DNA of 64,000 bases from Mycobacterium sp. E2733 (GTDB lineage Bacteria > Actinomycetota > Actinomycetes > Mycobacteriales > Mycobacteriaceae). Under the pieces are notes generated by a model that did no database searches, had not been told where the DNA came from, and was given only the letters and a program-made list of their open reading frames with translations. The DNA is taken from positions 124,001 to 188,000 of the forward strand of contig NZ_LZJZ01000020.1 in the NCBI RefSeq assembly GCF_001667585.1, written 5' to 3'. Positions 51,397 to 61,614 of the stretch are shown in pieces (position 1 is the stretch's first letter; the number at the start of each line of letters is the position of its first letter). Both the position numbers and the translations under genes were made by a program.

Positions 51397-53088
51397 CTAG
51401 CGGCGAACGCTGCCGTCCGGCGATGTCGGCTGGACGAGTTCGACCAGCAGCGGCGGGATTTCGAGCCTCGGCAAGACCACCTCGACGAGCACCATGCTGT
51501 CGCGGTGCTGCGCGGCGGCGGTCAAGGCGTCATCGAGCTCGCCGTAGGTCCGCACCCGGAACGCCAGGTGGTCGGCGACCCCCAGCGCGTTGGGGATGTC
51601 GGTCCACTGCCAATTCACGATGTCGTTGTAGGGCGCCGTCTCTCCGTGGATCGCCCGTTCGACGGTGTAGCCGTCGTTGTTGACCACGACGATGACCGGG
51701 GACAGCCCTTCCCGTGAGAACGTGCCGAGCTCTTGCACGGTGAGTTGCGCGGCGCCGTCGCCGATCAGCAGCACGGTCCGGCGGTCCGGATGTGCCACCC
51801 CGGCGCCCAATGCGGCGGGCAGTGTGTAACCGATTGAGCCCCAAAGGGGTTGGCCGATGAATGTGACGCCCTGGGGCAAGCGGTGGTCGGCCATGCCATA
51901 GAAGGAGGTGCCCTGGTCGGCGAGGACCACGTTGCCCGGTGTGAGGGCTGTGCAGAGGCGGTCCCACAGCATCTCCTGCGTCAGCGGTTGATCGCGCGGC
52001 GGGGGTGGGGGCAGATCGTCGGCGGGCGGCGCCGCCACCGGCCGCGACGTGATCGGGCGCCGGGTCAGGATGGTCGACAGCGCCTCCAGCGCGGCGCTCA
52101 TCTCCAGCGGCGCAAAGACCTCGCCGGCCACACTGCTCTGGTACTGCCCGACATCGATGGTCCGCGCCGGGTCGATCCGCTGGCTGAAGAAGCCGCTGAC
52201 CATGTCGGTGAAGACCACGCCGGCGGTCACCAGCACCGGTGCCTCCTCGATCGCGGTGCGCACCGCCGGCGCGCTGGCCGAACCGGCGTAGATCCCCAGG
52301 TAGTTGGGCGAGCTTTCGTCGAGCAGGCTCTTCCCCCACATCAGCGTGGCGTAGGGCACCACGTCGGCGGCCAGCAGCGCCTCGAGTTCCTTGACCACCT
52401 GCAGCCGGTGCACCAGCAAGTCGGCCAGCACGGTCAGCTGGTGGTCGGCGATGAGCTCGGAGGCGGCCTCGGCGAACAGGGACAACGCGCGCGGGCTGGT
52501 GCCGCCGGCGTAGCGGGGCAGCGGATCACCGGGCGGCTCGGTGGGGAAGCGGGCCACATCGGTGGACAGCAGGATGTATCCGGGGCGCTTCTGCTCGCGC
52601 ACCTCGGACAGCACCCGGTCGATCTCCCGGCGGGCGTTCGCGGGCATGAGGTTGGCCTGGGCGCAGGTGATCTCGCGGCTGACCCGGAAGAAGTGCTCGA
52701 AGTCGCCGTCGCCGAGCGAGTGGTGCAGCGCGCGCCGGGTGCCCTGCGCGTCTTTGGACGGTCCGCCGACAATGTGCACGATGGGCACCTGTTCGGCATA
52801 GCTGCCCGCGATGGCGTTGGCCGCCGACAGTTCCCCGACGCCGAAAGTCGTTACCACGGCCGACATTCCGCGCAGTCGACCGTACCCGTCGGCGGCGTAG
52901 CCGGCGTTCAGCTCGTTGGCGTTGCCCACCCAGCGGATGGTGGGGTGGGCGACGATGTGGTCGAGGAATTCCAGGTTGTAGTCGCCGGGAACGCCGAAGA
53001 TCTCGGTGACGCCGAGTTCGGCGAGGCGGTCTAACAGGTAGTCGCCGACGGTGTAGACGGGCTCGGGCGCTGCGTCAGGCACAAGCAC
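51397..53088 (-). CDS. kdc: Alpha-keto-acid decarboxylase (TPP-dependent)
   Basis: A 563-residue thiamine-diphosphate enzyme, from memory highly similar to M. tuberculosis Kdc (Rv0853c), which decarboxylates branched-chain and aromatic 2-keto acids. It has the catalytic glutamate in [17 protein letters not shown], and the TPP/Mg motif [13 protein letters not shown] to [11 protein letters not shown]. The start is GTG 53,088, with GAGG upstream; the longer frame back to 53,211 overlaps the divergent gene. A Pro-rich linker sits at about residue 360. Confidence 0.94.
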   Translation of the reverse strand: MLVPDAAPEPVYTVGDYLLDRLAELGVTEIFGVPGDYNLEFLDHIVAHPTIRWVGNANELNAGYAADGYGRLRGMSAVVTTFGVGELSAANAIAGSYAEQVPIVHIVGGPSKDAQGTRRALHHSLGDGDFEHFFRVSREITCAQANLMPANARREIDRVLSEVREQKRPGYILLSTDVARFPTEPPGDPLPRYAGGTSPRALSLFAEAASELIADHQLTVLADLLVHRLQVVKELEALLAADVVPYATLMWGKSLLDESSPNYLGIYAGSASAPAVRTAIEEAPVLVTAGVVFTDMVSGFFSQRIDPARTIDVGQYQSSVAGEVFAPLEMSAALEALSTILTRRPITSRPVAAPPADDLPPPPPRDQPLTQEMLWDRLCTALTPGNVVLADQGTSFYGMADHRLPQGVTFIGQPLWGSIGYTLPAALGAGVAHPDRRTVLLIGDGAAQLTVQELGTFSREGLSPVIVVVNNDGYTVERAIHGETAPYNDIVNWQWTDIPNALGVADHLAFRVRTYGELDDALTAAAQHRDSMVLVEVVLPRLEIPPLLVELVQPTSPDGSVRR

Positions 53089-53133
53089 GACGGTACCTCG
53101 GTCGAATCCGTTCCGGGCGCGACGCCGTTTCAG

Positions 53134-53139
53134 TATCGT
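53134..53139 (+). promoter_or_regulatory. Leaderless-type -10 element
   Basis: TATCGT ends 7 bp before ATG 53,147. No ribosome site precedes the ATG. The same arrangement precedes both SRPBCC paralogues downstream, which supports a start codon at the transcript 5' end. Confidence 0.55.
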
Positions 53140-53146
53140 GCGGGCC

Positions 53147-53590
53147 ATGGCACTCAAGGAATCCCGCGACATCGTCATCGAAGCCAGTCCGGAGGAGATT
53201 CTGGACGTCATCGCCGATTTCGAGGCGATGCCCGAATGGTCCGAACCCCATCAGAGTGCGGAGATCCTCTCGACCGGTGACGACGGGCGGCCCAGCCAAG
53301 TGAAGATGAAGGTGAAGGTCGCCGGGATCACCGACGAACAGGTGGTGGCCTACACCTGGGCGGACGACGCGGTGAGCTGGACGCTGGTGAGCTCCTCGCA
53401 GCAGAAGGCGCAGGACGGCAAGTACACCCTGATACCGCAGGGCGAGGCGACCCTGGTCAAGTTCGAGCTCCTCGCCGACCCGAATGTGCCACTGCCCGGC
53501 TTCGTCCTGAAACGCGCCGTGAAGGGGACGATCGACTCCGCGACCAAGGCGCTGCGCGAGCGGGTGCTGAAAGTCAAGAAGGGCAAATAA
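53147..53590 (+). CDS. SRPBCC (START-like) family protein, Rv0854 type
   Basis: A 147-residue hydrophobic-ligand-binding SRPBCC protein. It has [25 protein letters not shown] (typical first helix region), [19 protein letters not shown] and a C-terminal helix ending LKVKKGK. ATG 53,147 is preferred over GTG 53,138 because a TATCGT -10 element is 7 bp upstream. By position it corresponds to M. tuberculosis Rv0854 (recalled). The ligand is unknown; it is paralogous to 54,787 and 55,300. Confidence 0.9.
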   Translation: MALKESRDIVIEASPEEILDVIADFEAMPEWSEPHQSAEILSTGDDGRPSQVKMKVKVAGITDEQVVAYTWADDAVSWTLVSSSQQKAQDGKYTLIPQGEATLVKFELLADPNVPLPGFVLKRAVKGTIDSATKALRERVLKVKKGK

Positions 53591-53595
53591 TCGCG

Positions 53596-54729
53596 GTGGC
53601 CGGCGGTGGGCCCCTCGCCGGGGTGAAAGTGATCGAGCTCGGCGGCATCGGGCCGGGGCCGCACGCCGGAATGATGCTCGCCGACCTCGGGGCGGACGTG
53701 GTTCGGGTGCGGCGCCCCGGCGTGGCGATCGCAAGCGCGGCGAAGCCGGGCGAAGCGGGTCGCCACCAGAGGGGCGGCCTCACCATGCCGCCCGAGGACC
53801 GCGATCTGCTGCATCGCGGGAAGCGGATCGTCGACCTCGACGTCAAGGCGCAGCCGCAGGCGCTGCTGGATCTCGCCGCGAAAGCCGACGTGCTGCTGGA
53901 CTGTTTCCGGCCCGGCACCTGCGAGCGACTCGGCATCGGCCCCGACGAGTGCGCGGCGGTCAATCCGCGACTGATCTTCGCGCGGATCACCGGCTGGGGG
54001 CAGGACGGGCCGCTGGCCCAAACGGCGGGGCACGACATCAACTACCTGTCGCGCACGGGCGCGCTCTCCGCGCTGGGCTACGCCGACCGGCCCCCGATGC
54101 CGCCGCTGAACCTGGTCGCCGACTTCGGCGGCGGTTCGATGCTGGTGCTGCTCGGCATCGCGGTCGCGCTGTACGAGCGGGAACGTTCGGGCCGGGGGCA
54201 GGTCATCGACGCGGCGATGGTGGACGGCGTCAGCCTGCTCGCCCAGATGATGTGGACGATGAAGTCGACCGGGGCGCTGCGCGACCGCCGCGAATCGTTC
54301 CTGCTCGACGGGGGTGCCCCGTTCTACCGCTGCTACGAGACCGCCGACGGCGGATACATGGCCGTCGGCGCCATCGAGCCGCAATTCTTCGCGGCGCTGC
54401 TGACCGGACTCGGCCTGTCGCCCGACGAGGTGCCCGGCCAGCTCGACATCGGGTCCTACCCGCAGATGTACGACGTCTTCGCGAAGCGGTTCGGCAGCCG
54501 GACACGCGACGAGTGGACGGCCGTTTTCGCCGGCACCGATGCGTGCGTCACTCCGGTGCTGACGTGGAGCGAAGCGGCGGCCGACGAACATCTGCGGGCG
54601 CGGTCGACGGTGATCACCGCCCACAGCGTTGACCAGGCCGCACCCGGTCCACGCTTCTCGCGCACTCCGGCCGGACCGGTGGGGCGGCCGCCCGCGGTGA
54701 CCACGCCCCTCACCGAAATCGACTGGTAG
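53596..54729 (+). CDS. far: Alpha-methylacyl-CoA racemase / class III CoA-transferase family
   Basis: A 377-residue protein of the racemase/CoA-transferase family. It has LAGVKVIELGGIGPGPHAGMML, GHDINYLSRTGAL (His-Asp catalytic pair of racemases) and NLVADFGGGSM (second Asp). These fit a 2-methylacyl-CoA racemase, which inverts C2 so that branched acyl-CoAs can enter beta-oxidation. The position matches M. tuberculosis far (Rv0855), recalled. It starts at GTG 53,596, 5 bp after the previous stop. Confidence 0.92.
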   Translation: MAGGGPLAGVKVIELGGIGPGPHAGMMLADLGADVVRVRRPGVAIASAAKPGEAGRHQRGGLTMPPEDRDLLHRGKRIVDLDVKAQPQALLDLAAKADVLLDCFRPGTCERLGIGPDECAAVNPRLIFARITGWGQDGPLAQTAGHDINYLSRTGALSALGYADRPPMPPLNLVADFGGGSMLVLLGIAVALYERERSGRGQVIDAAMVDGVSLLAQMMWTMKSTGALRDRRESFLLDGGAPFYRCYETADGGYMAVGAIEPQFFAALLTGLGLSPDEVPGQLDIGSYPQMYDVFAKRFGSRTRDEWTAVFAGTDACVTPVLTWSEAAADEHLRARSTVITAHSVDQAAPGPRFSRTPAGPVGRPPAVTTPLTEIDW

Positions 54730-54773
54730 CCAGCCTGCTACGCGGAACCATTCCGCACCCGGGCCGGCGTTGC

Positions 54774-54779
54774 TAGGTT
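54774..54779 (+). promoter_or_regulatory. Leaderless-type -10 element
   Basis: TAGGTT ends 7 bp before the GTG at 54,787 and no ribosome site is present. The spacing is identical to that at 53,134 and 55,287. Confidence 0.55.
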
Positions 54780-54786
54780 GATCTCA

Positions 54787-55242
54787 GTGGCCGTTAAAGC
54801 ATCACGCGAATTTGTCGTCGACGCGCCGCCGGAAGTGGTCATGGAGGCGCTGACCGATGTCGGCGTGCTGTCGTCGTGGTCACCGCTGCACAAACACATC
54901 GAAGTGATCGACCGTTATCCCGACGGTCGCCCCCATCATGTGAAAACGACGATCAAGATTTTCGGGCTCGTCGACAGGGAGATCCTGGAATATCACTGGG
55001 GTCCCGATTGGGTCGTCTACGACGCCAAAGGGACTGCCCAGCAGCACGGTCAGCACGTCGAGTACAACCTCAAACCCGAAGGTCTCGACAAGACCCGGGT
55101 GCGCTTCGACGTCACGGTCGAACCCGGTCGGCCGATGCCCGCCTTCATCGTCCGGCGGGCCAGCGAAAGCGTTCTCGACTCGTCGGTAAAGGGATTGTGC
55201 GAATTGGTAAAGCGCGGCAAAGGTTCAACCGAGCCCGAATAG
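54787..55242 (+). CDS. SRPBCC (START-like) family protein, Rv0856 type
   Basis: A 151-residue SRPBCC protein starting at GTG 54,787. It has FVVDAPPEVVMEALTDVGVLSSWSP, LEYHWGPDWVVYDA and a C-terminal helix after RRASESVLDSSV. It is a tandem paralogue of 55,300 (shared HHVK, EYHWGPDW, GLDKTRVRF/GYDKTRVRF). Such proteins bind lipids or polyketides in a hydrophobic cavity. Likely a separate leaderless transcript. Confidence 0.9.
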   Translation: MAVKASREFVVDAPPEVVMEALTDVGVLSSWSPLHKHIEVIDRYPDGRPHHVKTTIKIFGLVDREILEYHWGPDWVVYDAKGTAQQHGQHVEYNLKPEGLDKTRVRFDVTVEPGRPMPAFIVRRASESVLDSSVKGLCELVKRGKGSTEPE

Positions 55243-55283
55243 TCGGCGGCTCGCATTTTTGCCACCGGAACCGCCCGAGCGGT

Positions 55284-55299
55284 TGCTAACTTGTTAGCA
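55284..55299. promoter_or_regulatory. Inverted repeat overlapping a leaderless promoter
   Basis: TGCTAAC-TT-GTTAGCA is a perfect inverted repeat ending immediately before the GTG at 55,300. It contains the TAACTT -10-like element (55,287-55,292) 7 bp before the start. A protein bound here would cover the transcription start. The corresponding sequence at 54,771 has only the first half. Confidence 0.5.
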
Positions 55300-55749
55300 G
55301 TGGCCGTTCAAGCATCGTCGGAAATCGTCATCGACGCGCCTCCGGAAGTGATCATGGAGGCGCTGGCCGACATGGACGCCGTGCCGTCATGGTCGTCGGT
55401 GCACAAGCGGGTCGAAGTCGTCGACAAGCACCCCGACGGCCGACCGCACCACGTGAAGGTCACCATCGCGGTGACCGGCATCCACGACACGGAACTGCTC
55501 GAATACCACTGGGGGCCGGACTGGATGGTGTGGGACGCCCAGAAGACTGCCCAGCAACGTGGCCAGCACGGGGAGTACACCCTGACAAGGGAGGGCTACG
55601 ACAAGACCAGGGTGCGGTTCGCCATCACCGTTGAACCGTTTGCTCCGCTGCCCGAGTTCTGGGTCAAGCGGGCCCGCAAGAAGATCCTCCATTCCGCGCT
55701 GGAGGGGCTACGTAAGCGCGTGGTCGAGGGCTTCGGCCCGGGCAGGTAG
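55300..55749 (+). CDS. SRPBCC (START-like) family protein, Rv0857 type
   Basis: A 149-residue SRPBCC protein starting at GTG 55,300; a TTG nine bases earlier lies inside the operator-like repeat. It has IVIDAPPEVIMEALADMDAVPSWSS, LEYHWGPDWMVWDA and the C-terminal helix FWVKRARKKILHSALEGL. It is a tandem paralogue of 54,787 with the same unusual leaderless arrangement. It is convergent with dapC. Confidence 0.9.
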   Translation: MAVQASSEIVIDAPPEVIMEALADMDAVPSWSSVHKRVEVVDKHPDGRPHHVKVTIAVTGIHDTELLEYHWGPDWMVWDAQKTAQQRGQHGEYTLTREGYDKTRVRFAITVEPFAPLPEFWVKRARKKILHSALEGLRKRVVEGFGPGR

Positions 55750-55757
55750 CCGACCGG

Positions 55758-56936
55758 TCACCGCAAGACGGCCAGCCGCCTGATCGCTTCGTCAAGGGTG
55801 TCTTCCCGTTTGCAAAAGGTGAAGCGCACCAAGTGATTCCACACCTCGGCTTGCACCGAGGCATGTTCGGCGGCGGGGTCGCAGAACGGCGACAGCGGGA
55901 TGGCGGCTACCCCCGCCTTTTCCGGTAGCGCCGCACAGAACTCGGTGCTGTCGTCATAGCCCAGAGGGCGGGGGTCAGCGCAGAGGAAGTAGGTGCCGGC
56001 GCTGTCGTGCACCTCGAAGCCGATCTCGGACAGCCCGGCGGCCAGCCGATCGCGACGGGCCCGCAACGAGCTGCAGAGCGCGGCCACCCACGCGTCCTCG
56101 GTGTCGAGTGCGAGGGCCACCGCGGGCTGGAACGGCGCGCCGCCGACGTAGCTCAGGTATTGCTTTGCCGCGCGCACGCCGGCGATGAGTTCTGCTGGGC
56201 CGCAAGCCCATCCGATCTTCCAGCCGGTGCAGTTGAACATCTTGGCCGCGCTGGAGATGGTGATCGTCCGCTCGGCCATCCCATCGAAGCCGGCCAACGG
56301 AAGATGCCGGTGGTCGTCAAACACCAGGTGCTCGTAGACCTCGTCGGTGATCACCAAGAGGTCGGCGGCGACGGCGACCTCCGCGATGGCGGCCAGCTCG
56401 GCAGCGTCGAGCACCGTGCCGGTCGGGTTGTGCGGTGAGTTGACGATCAGCGCGCGGGTCCGTGGTGTCACCGCCCGGCGCAAGGCGTCGGCGTCCAGGG
56501 CGAAGCCACGACCATGAGGGACCAGGGGCACGGCCACCCGGTGCGCGCCGGCCATCGCCACCACCGGCGAGTAGGAGTCGTAGAACGGCTCGATGAGCAG
56601 GACCTCCGAGTCGGGCTCGACCAGGCCCAGCACCGCGGACGCGATGGCCTCGGTCGCCCCGACGGTCACCAGCACCTCGGTGTCGGGTTCGTACTCGATG
56701 CCGAAACGACGCCGCCGCTGGGCGGCGATGGCCTGCCGCAGCGGCGGGACGCCGATGCCGGGCGGGTACTGGTTGTGTCCCTCGGCGATGGCGTCTTGGG
56801 CGGCCTTCAACATGGCCGCGGGCCCGTCCTCGTCGGGAAAACCCTGACCGAGGTTGACCGCGCCGACCCGCGCGGCCAGCGCGGACATCTCGGCGAACAC
56901 CGTCGTCGCGTACGGACGCAGTCGCGACACCGTCAT
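55758..56936 (-). CDS. dapC: N-succinyldiaminopimelate aminotransferase DapC (class I/II aminotransferase)
   Basis: A 392-residue PLP aminotransferase. Substrate/PLP motifs are NLGQGFPDEDGP, NSPHNPTG, DEVYEHLV and the Schiff-base lysine K232 in SSAAKMFNCTGWK. From memory it matches M. tuberculosis DapC (Rv0858c), the lysine/diaminopimelate pathway enzyme. ATG 56,936 is chosen: a TAAGCT element lies 8 bp upstream (leaderless pattern). The longer frame runs through GC-rich repeats. Confidence 0.93.
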   Translation of the reverse strand: MTVSRLRPYATTVFAEMSALAARVGAVNLGQGFPDEDGPAAMLKAAQDAIAEGHNQYPPGIGVPPLRQAIAAQRRRRFGIEYEPDTEVLVTVGATEAIASAVLGLVEPDSEVLLIEPFYDSYSPVVAMAGAHRVAVPLVPHGRGFALDADALRRAVTPRTRALIVNSPHNPTGTVLDAAELAAIAEVAVAADLLVITDEVYEHLVFDDHRHLPLAGFDGMAERTITISSAAKMFNCTGWKIGWACGPAELIAGVRAAKQYLSYVGGAPFQPAVALALDTEDAWVAALCSSLRARRDRLAAGLSEIGFEVHDSAGTYFLCADPRPLGYDDSTEFCAALPEKAGVAAIPLSPFCDPAAEHASVQAEVWNHLVRFTFCKREDTLDEAIRRLAVLR

Positions 56937-57015
56937 GCTGGTCGAGCTTAGGGTGCGCTGGTGCTCGAACGTCACGCCAGTGTGGCGCTCGCGGTCCAGC
57001 GCCAAGCTGGCGTGT

Positions 57016-57062
57016 CCCCCGCACGCGGGGGTACCCCCAGCTCGGCGCGGGAGGTGCCCCCG
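57016..57062. repeat. GC-rich palindromic repeat between dapC and fadA
   Basis: CCCCCGC and GCGGGGG flank a 2-bp centre, and the second arm runs into the palindrome GGGGGTACCCCC. A further CCCCAGCTCGGCGCGGGAGG-type stretch with another CCCCC follows. It resembles dispersed intergenic repeats of mycobacteria (impression only). It lies upstream of the fadA promoter and breaks any coding sense of the extended dapC frame. Confidence 0.5.
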
Positions 57063-57186
57063 GCTCGGATTACTGACCAGCGGGGATCGGCCCAACCAAC
57101 AGGTTGGCCGGGCACTTTGTTAGGGTGCGGTATCTGGACCTACCTTTAATACGGATCCGAAACCCACTCGCGAAGAGGAACTCGAC

Positions 57187-58398
<1,212 letters not shown>

Positions 58399-58402
58399 GA
58401 CC

Positions 58403-60547
58403 ATGGCAGAGAACACCATCCAGTGGGATAAGGATGCGGACGGCATCGTCACGCTGACGCTCGACGACCCGACCGGGTCGGCGAACGTGATGAACGAGCA
58501 CTACAAGGAGTCGATGCACAAGGCGGTCGAACGCCTTGTCGCGGAGAAGGATTCGGTGACCGGCGTGGTGATCACGAGCGCGAAGAAGACGTTCTTCGCC
58601 GGTGGCGATCTCAAGAGCATGATCAACGCCGGCCCCGAGAACGCCGGCGACGTCTTCACCGAGGTCGAGGACATCAAGCGCGACCTGCGGGCCCTGGAGA
58701 CCCTGGGCAAGCCGGTGGTGGCCGCGATCAACGGCGCCGCGCTCGGCGGCGGCCTGGAGATCGCGCTGGCCTGCCACCACCGCATCGCCGCCGACGTCAA
58801 GGGCCTCGTCGTCGGGTTCCCCGAGGTGACGCTGGGCCTGCTGCCCGGCGGCGGTGGCGTGGCCCGCAGCGTGCGAATGTTCGGCATCCAGAACGCATTC
58901 ATGAATGTGCTATCGCAGGGCACCCGGTTCAAGCCGGACAAGGCCAAGGAGATCGGGCTGATCGACGAGCTCGTCGGCTCCGCCGATGAACTGGTGCCCG
59001 CCGCCAAGGCGTGGATCAAGGCGAACCCCGACTGGCACACACAGCCGTGGGATGCCAAGGGCTACAAGATGCCCGGCGGCACCCCGTCGAGCCCAGGGCT
59101 GGCCGGCATCCTGCCGTCCTTCCCCGCGCTGCTGAAGAAGCAGCTCAAGGGTGCGCCGATGCCCGCGCCGCGGGCAATCCTGGACGCGGCCGTCGAGGGT
59201 GCGCAGGTGGATTTCGACACCGCCAGCCGCATCGAGAGCCGCTACTTCACCTCTCTGGTCACCGGCCAGGTCGCCAAGAACATGATCCAGGCGTTCTTCT
59301 TCGACCTGCAGCACATCAACGGCGGCGGCTCGCGACCCGACGGCATCGAGCCGGTCAAGATCAACAAGATCGGTGTGCTGGGCGCCGGCATGATGGGCGC
59401 CGGCATCGCCTACGTATCGGCCAAGGCCGGGTTCGACGTGGTGCTCAAGGATGTCAGCCTCGAGGCCGCGGAGAAGGGCAAGGGCTACTCGGAAAAGCTT
59501 GAGGCCAAGGCGCTTCAGCGGGGCAAGACCACCGAGGAGAAGAGCAAGGCGCTGCTGGACCGCATCACGCCGTCGGCCGACCCCGCCGACTTCAAGGGCG
59601 TCGACTTCGTGATCGAGGCGGTGTTCGAGAACCAGGAACTCAAGCACAAGGTGTTCCAGGAGATCGAGGACATCGTCGAGCCGAACGCGCTGCTCGGGTC
59701 CAACACCTCCACGCTGCCGATCACCGGTCTGGCGACCGGCGTCAAGCGGCAGGAGGACTTCATCGGGATCCACTTCTTCTCACCGGTCGACAAGATGCCG
59801 CTGGTCGAAATCATCAAGGGCGAGAAGACTTCTGACGAGGCGTTGGCCCGCGTGTTCGACTACACGCTGGCCATCGGCAAGACCCCGATCGTGGTCAACG
59901 ACAGCCGCGGCTTCTTCACCAGCCGCGTCATCGGCACCTTCGTCAACGAGGCCTTGGCGATGCTCGGGGAGGGCGTGGAACCGGCGTCGATCGAGCACGC
60001 CGGCTCTCAGGCCGGCTACCCGGCGCCGCCGCTGCAGCTGTCCGACGAGCTGAACCTCGAACTGATGCACAAGATCGCGGCCGCCACTCGTAAGGGTGTC
60101 GAGGACGCCGGCGGCACCTACGAGCCGCATCCGGCCGAGGCCGTCGTGGAGAAGATGATCGAGATCGGCCGCCCGTCGCGGCTGAAGGGTGCGGGCTTCT
60201 ACGAGTACGTCGACGGCAAGCGCACCGGGCTGTGGCCGGGCCTGCGGGAGACGTTCAAGTCCGGTTCGTCGGAGCCGCCGCTGCAGGACATGATTGACCG
60301 GATGCTGTTCGCCGAGGCGCTGGAAACCCAGAAGTGCCTCGATGAGGGCGTGCTGACGTCGACGGCCGACGCCAACATCGGGTCGATCATGGGCATCGGC
60401 TTCCCGCCGTACACCGGTGGTAGCGCGCAGTTCATCGTCGGCTACCAGGGTGCGGGCGGCACGGGCAAGGAAGCCTTCGTGGCGCGGGCCCGCGAGCTGG
60501 CCGCCAAGTACGGCGACCGCTTCCTGCCGCCGGACTCGTTGACCTAG
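58403..60547 (+). CDS. fadB: Multifunctional enoyl-CoA hydratase/3-hydroxyacyl-CoA dehydrogenase FadB
   Basis: A 714-residue trifunctional alpha subunit. Residues about 10-200 form the hydratase (FAGGDLKSM, NGAALGGGLEIALACHH, GFPEVTLGLLPGGGG with both glutamates). The NAD-binding GVLGAGMMGAGIAYVSAKAG starts about residue 325. The dehydrogenase catalytic region is IGIHFFSPVDKMPLVEI, followed by a C-terminal domain with GIGFPPYTGG. It starts at ATG 58,403, 4 bp after fadA. Together they form the beta-oxidation complex. Confidence 0.96.
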   Translation: MAENTIQWDKDADGIVTLTLDDPTGSANVMNEHYKESMHKAVERLVAEKDSVTGVVITSAKKTFFAGGDLKSMINAGPENAGDVFTEVEDIKRDLRALETLGKPVVAAINGAALGGGLEIALACHHRIAADVKGLVVGFPEVTLGLLPGGGGVARSVRMFGIQNAFMNVLSQGTRFKPDKAKEIGLIDELVGSADELVPAAKAWIKANPDWHTQPWDAKGYKMPGGTPSSPGLAGILPSFPALLKKQLKGAPMPAPRAILDAAVEGAQVDFDTASRIESRYFTSLVTGQVAKNMIQAFFFDLQHINGGGSRPDGIEPVKINKIGVLGAGMMGAGIAYVSAKAGFDVVLKDVSLEAAEKGKGYSEKLEAKALQRGKTTEEKSKALLDRITPSADPADFKGVDFVIEAVFENQELKHKVFQEIEDIVEPNALLGSNTSTLPITGLATGVKRQEDFIGIHFFSPVDKMPLVEIIKGEKTSDEALARVFDYTLAIGKTPIVVNDSRGFFTSRVIGTFVNEALAMLGEGVEPASIEHAGSQAGYPAPPLQLSDELNLELMHKIAAATRKGVEDAGGTYEPHPAEAVVEKMIEIGRPSRLKGAGFYEYVDGKRTGLWPGLRETFKSGSSEPPLQDMIDRMLFAEALETQKCLDEGVLTSTADANIGSIMGIGFPPYTGGSAQFIVGYQGAGGTGKEAFVARARELAAKYGDRFLPPDSLT

Positions 60548-60557
60548 TGCAGGCTCG

Positions 60558-60617
60558 GCGAGCAGACGCAGAATCGCATGGGACCCGTTCCCACAGTGCG
60601 AGTTTGCGTCTGCTCGC
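60558..60617. repeat. Long imperfect hairpin element after fadB
   Basis: Thirteen-base arms GCGAGCAGACGCA and TGCGTCTGCTCGC are perfectly complementary. Inside them a second pair, TCGCA/TGCGA, and a third, TGGGA/TCCCA, extend the stem, giving a 60-nt hairpin with symmetric 3-nt bulges. It starts 11 bp after the fadB stop. It may act as a terminator or be a dispersed repeat; it borders the methyltransferase remnant. Confidence 0.65.
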
Positions 60618-60619
60618 GT

Positions 60620-60727
60620 ATCAGGTGCGACCAGCTTCCGCACCCTCTGCGCGAGTGGGTGACCGTCCCAAGGGGTGAAGCCGACGCGGTAGAAGATCCG
60701 AAACAGCGCCTGCTTGGAAGCCAGACC
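60620..60727 (-). pseudogene. Class I SAM-methyltransferase N-terminal remnant
   Basis: On the minus strand a frame reads SKQALFRIFYRVGFTPWDGHP followed by LAQRVRKLV, the hallmark opening of a mycobacterial class I methyltransferase family that normally continues to a GxGxG SAM motif. Here it has no start codon after an in-frame TGA and runs into the hairpin element, losing the SAM domain. It is therefore a decayed fragment. Confidence 0.6.
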
Positions 60728-60753
60728 TCACCCCAAGCGCGATCGCCGCGGGA

Positions 60754-61614
60754 CTACGTGGCGGCGGCGGCGATTCGGCGCCATTGCTCCCGCGGGAACG
60801 CCTTCGGGTCCTCCAACAGCACCTGCACGCACACGTGGTCCGCCCCGGCCGACCGATGCTGGGCGACCCTGCGCATGACCGCCTCTTCGTCGCCCCACGC
60901 GATGATGGCATCGAAGAGCCGATCGCTCACCTGCGCCAGGTCCTCTTCGGAGAACCCGGTGCGCAGCAGGTTGTTGGCGTAGTTGGGCAACGCCAAATAC
61001 GCTCGCAGCCAGTCGGTTCCGATGCGTCGCGCCTCGTCGGCGCTGTCGGTCAGGATTACCGTCTGCTCCGGCAGCAACAGCGGGCCGTCGCCCAAAGTCG
61101 AACGGGCGGAGGCGGTGTGGTCGGGGGTGACCAGGTAGGGGTGGGCCCCGCGGGAGCGGGTCGCGGCCAGGGTAAGCATCTTCGGGCCGAGCGCGGCGAG
61201 GACCCGGCTCGCGGACGGTACGGGCCGTGGTGCGGCATCCAGCCCGTCCAGGAACGCCGCCGTTGCCGCCAGCGGTTTGCGGTACCGGCCGGGCTGGCCG
61301 GCGTCGATCAGCGGTGCGTGACTGACGCCGATGCCCAGCAGGAAGCGGTCCCCGTGCTCGGCGGTCAGCGTCGCATAGGAGTCAGCGACCTCGCCGGGCG
61401 AGTGCATCCACAGGTTGAGAATGCCGGTGGCGATCACCGTTCGCCTGGTCGCGGCGAGTAGGTTGCCGACCGCGTCGAACACCGGCCCGCCGACGTCGGG
61501 TATCCACAGCGCCGGAAATCCCAATTCGTCCAATTCGGCGGCCGCCTCGGCAGATTCGGACGGATCGCCGTAGCGCAGTTGACTGCTCCAGATCCCGACG
61601 CCGGTCAGTTCCAT
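60754..61614 (-). CDS. LLM-class F420-dependent oxidoreductase
   Basis: A 286-residue luciferase-like TIM-barrel enzyme. It has MELTGVGIWSSQLRYGD, ALWIPDVGGPVFDA, VIATGILNLWMHSP and DRFLLGIGVSHAPLID. It starts at ATG 61,614, with AAGGAAC upstream, 10 bp inside the 3' end of the FAD-monooxygenase gene. Cofactor F420 is inferred from mycobacterial relatives. Substrate unknown. Confidence 0.9.
   Translation of the reverse strand: MELTGVGIWSSQLRYGDPSESAEAAAELDELGFPALWIPDVGGPVFDAVGNLLAATRRTVIATGILNLWMHSPGEVADSYATLTAEHGDRFLLGIGVSHAPLIDAGQPGRYRKPLAATAAFLDGLDAAPRPVPSASRVLAALGPKMLTLAATRSRGAHPYLVTPDHTASARSTLGDGPLLLPEQTVILTDSADEARRIGTDWLRAYLALPNYANNLLRTGFSEEDLAQVSDRLFDAIIAWGDEEAVMRRVAQHRSAGADHVCVQVLLEDPKAFPREQWRRIAAAAT

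Noticed and set aside
56937..57095. 53-codon extension of DapC
   Set aside because: It runs through a GC-rich palindromic repeat; DapC in M. tuberculosis (recalled) begins MTVSRLRPYA, matching ATG 56,936.
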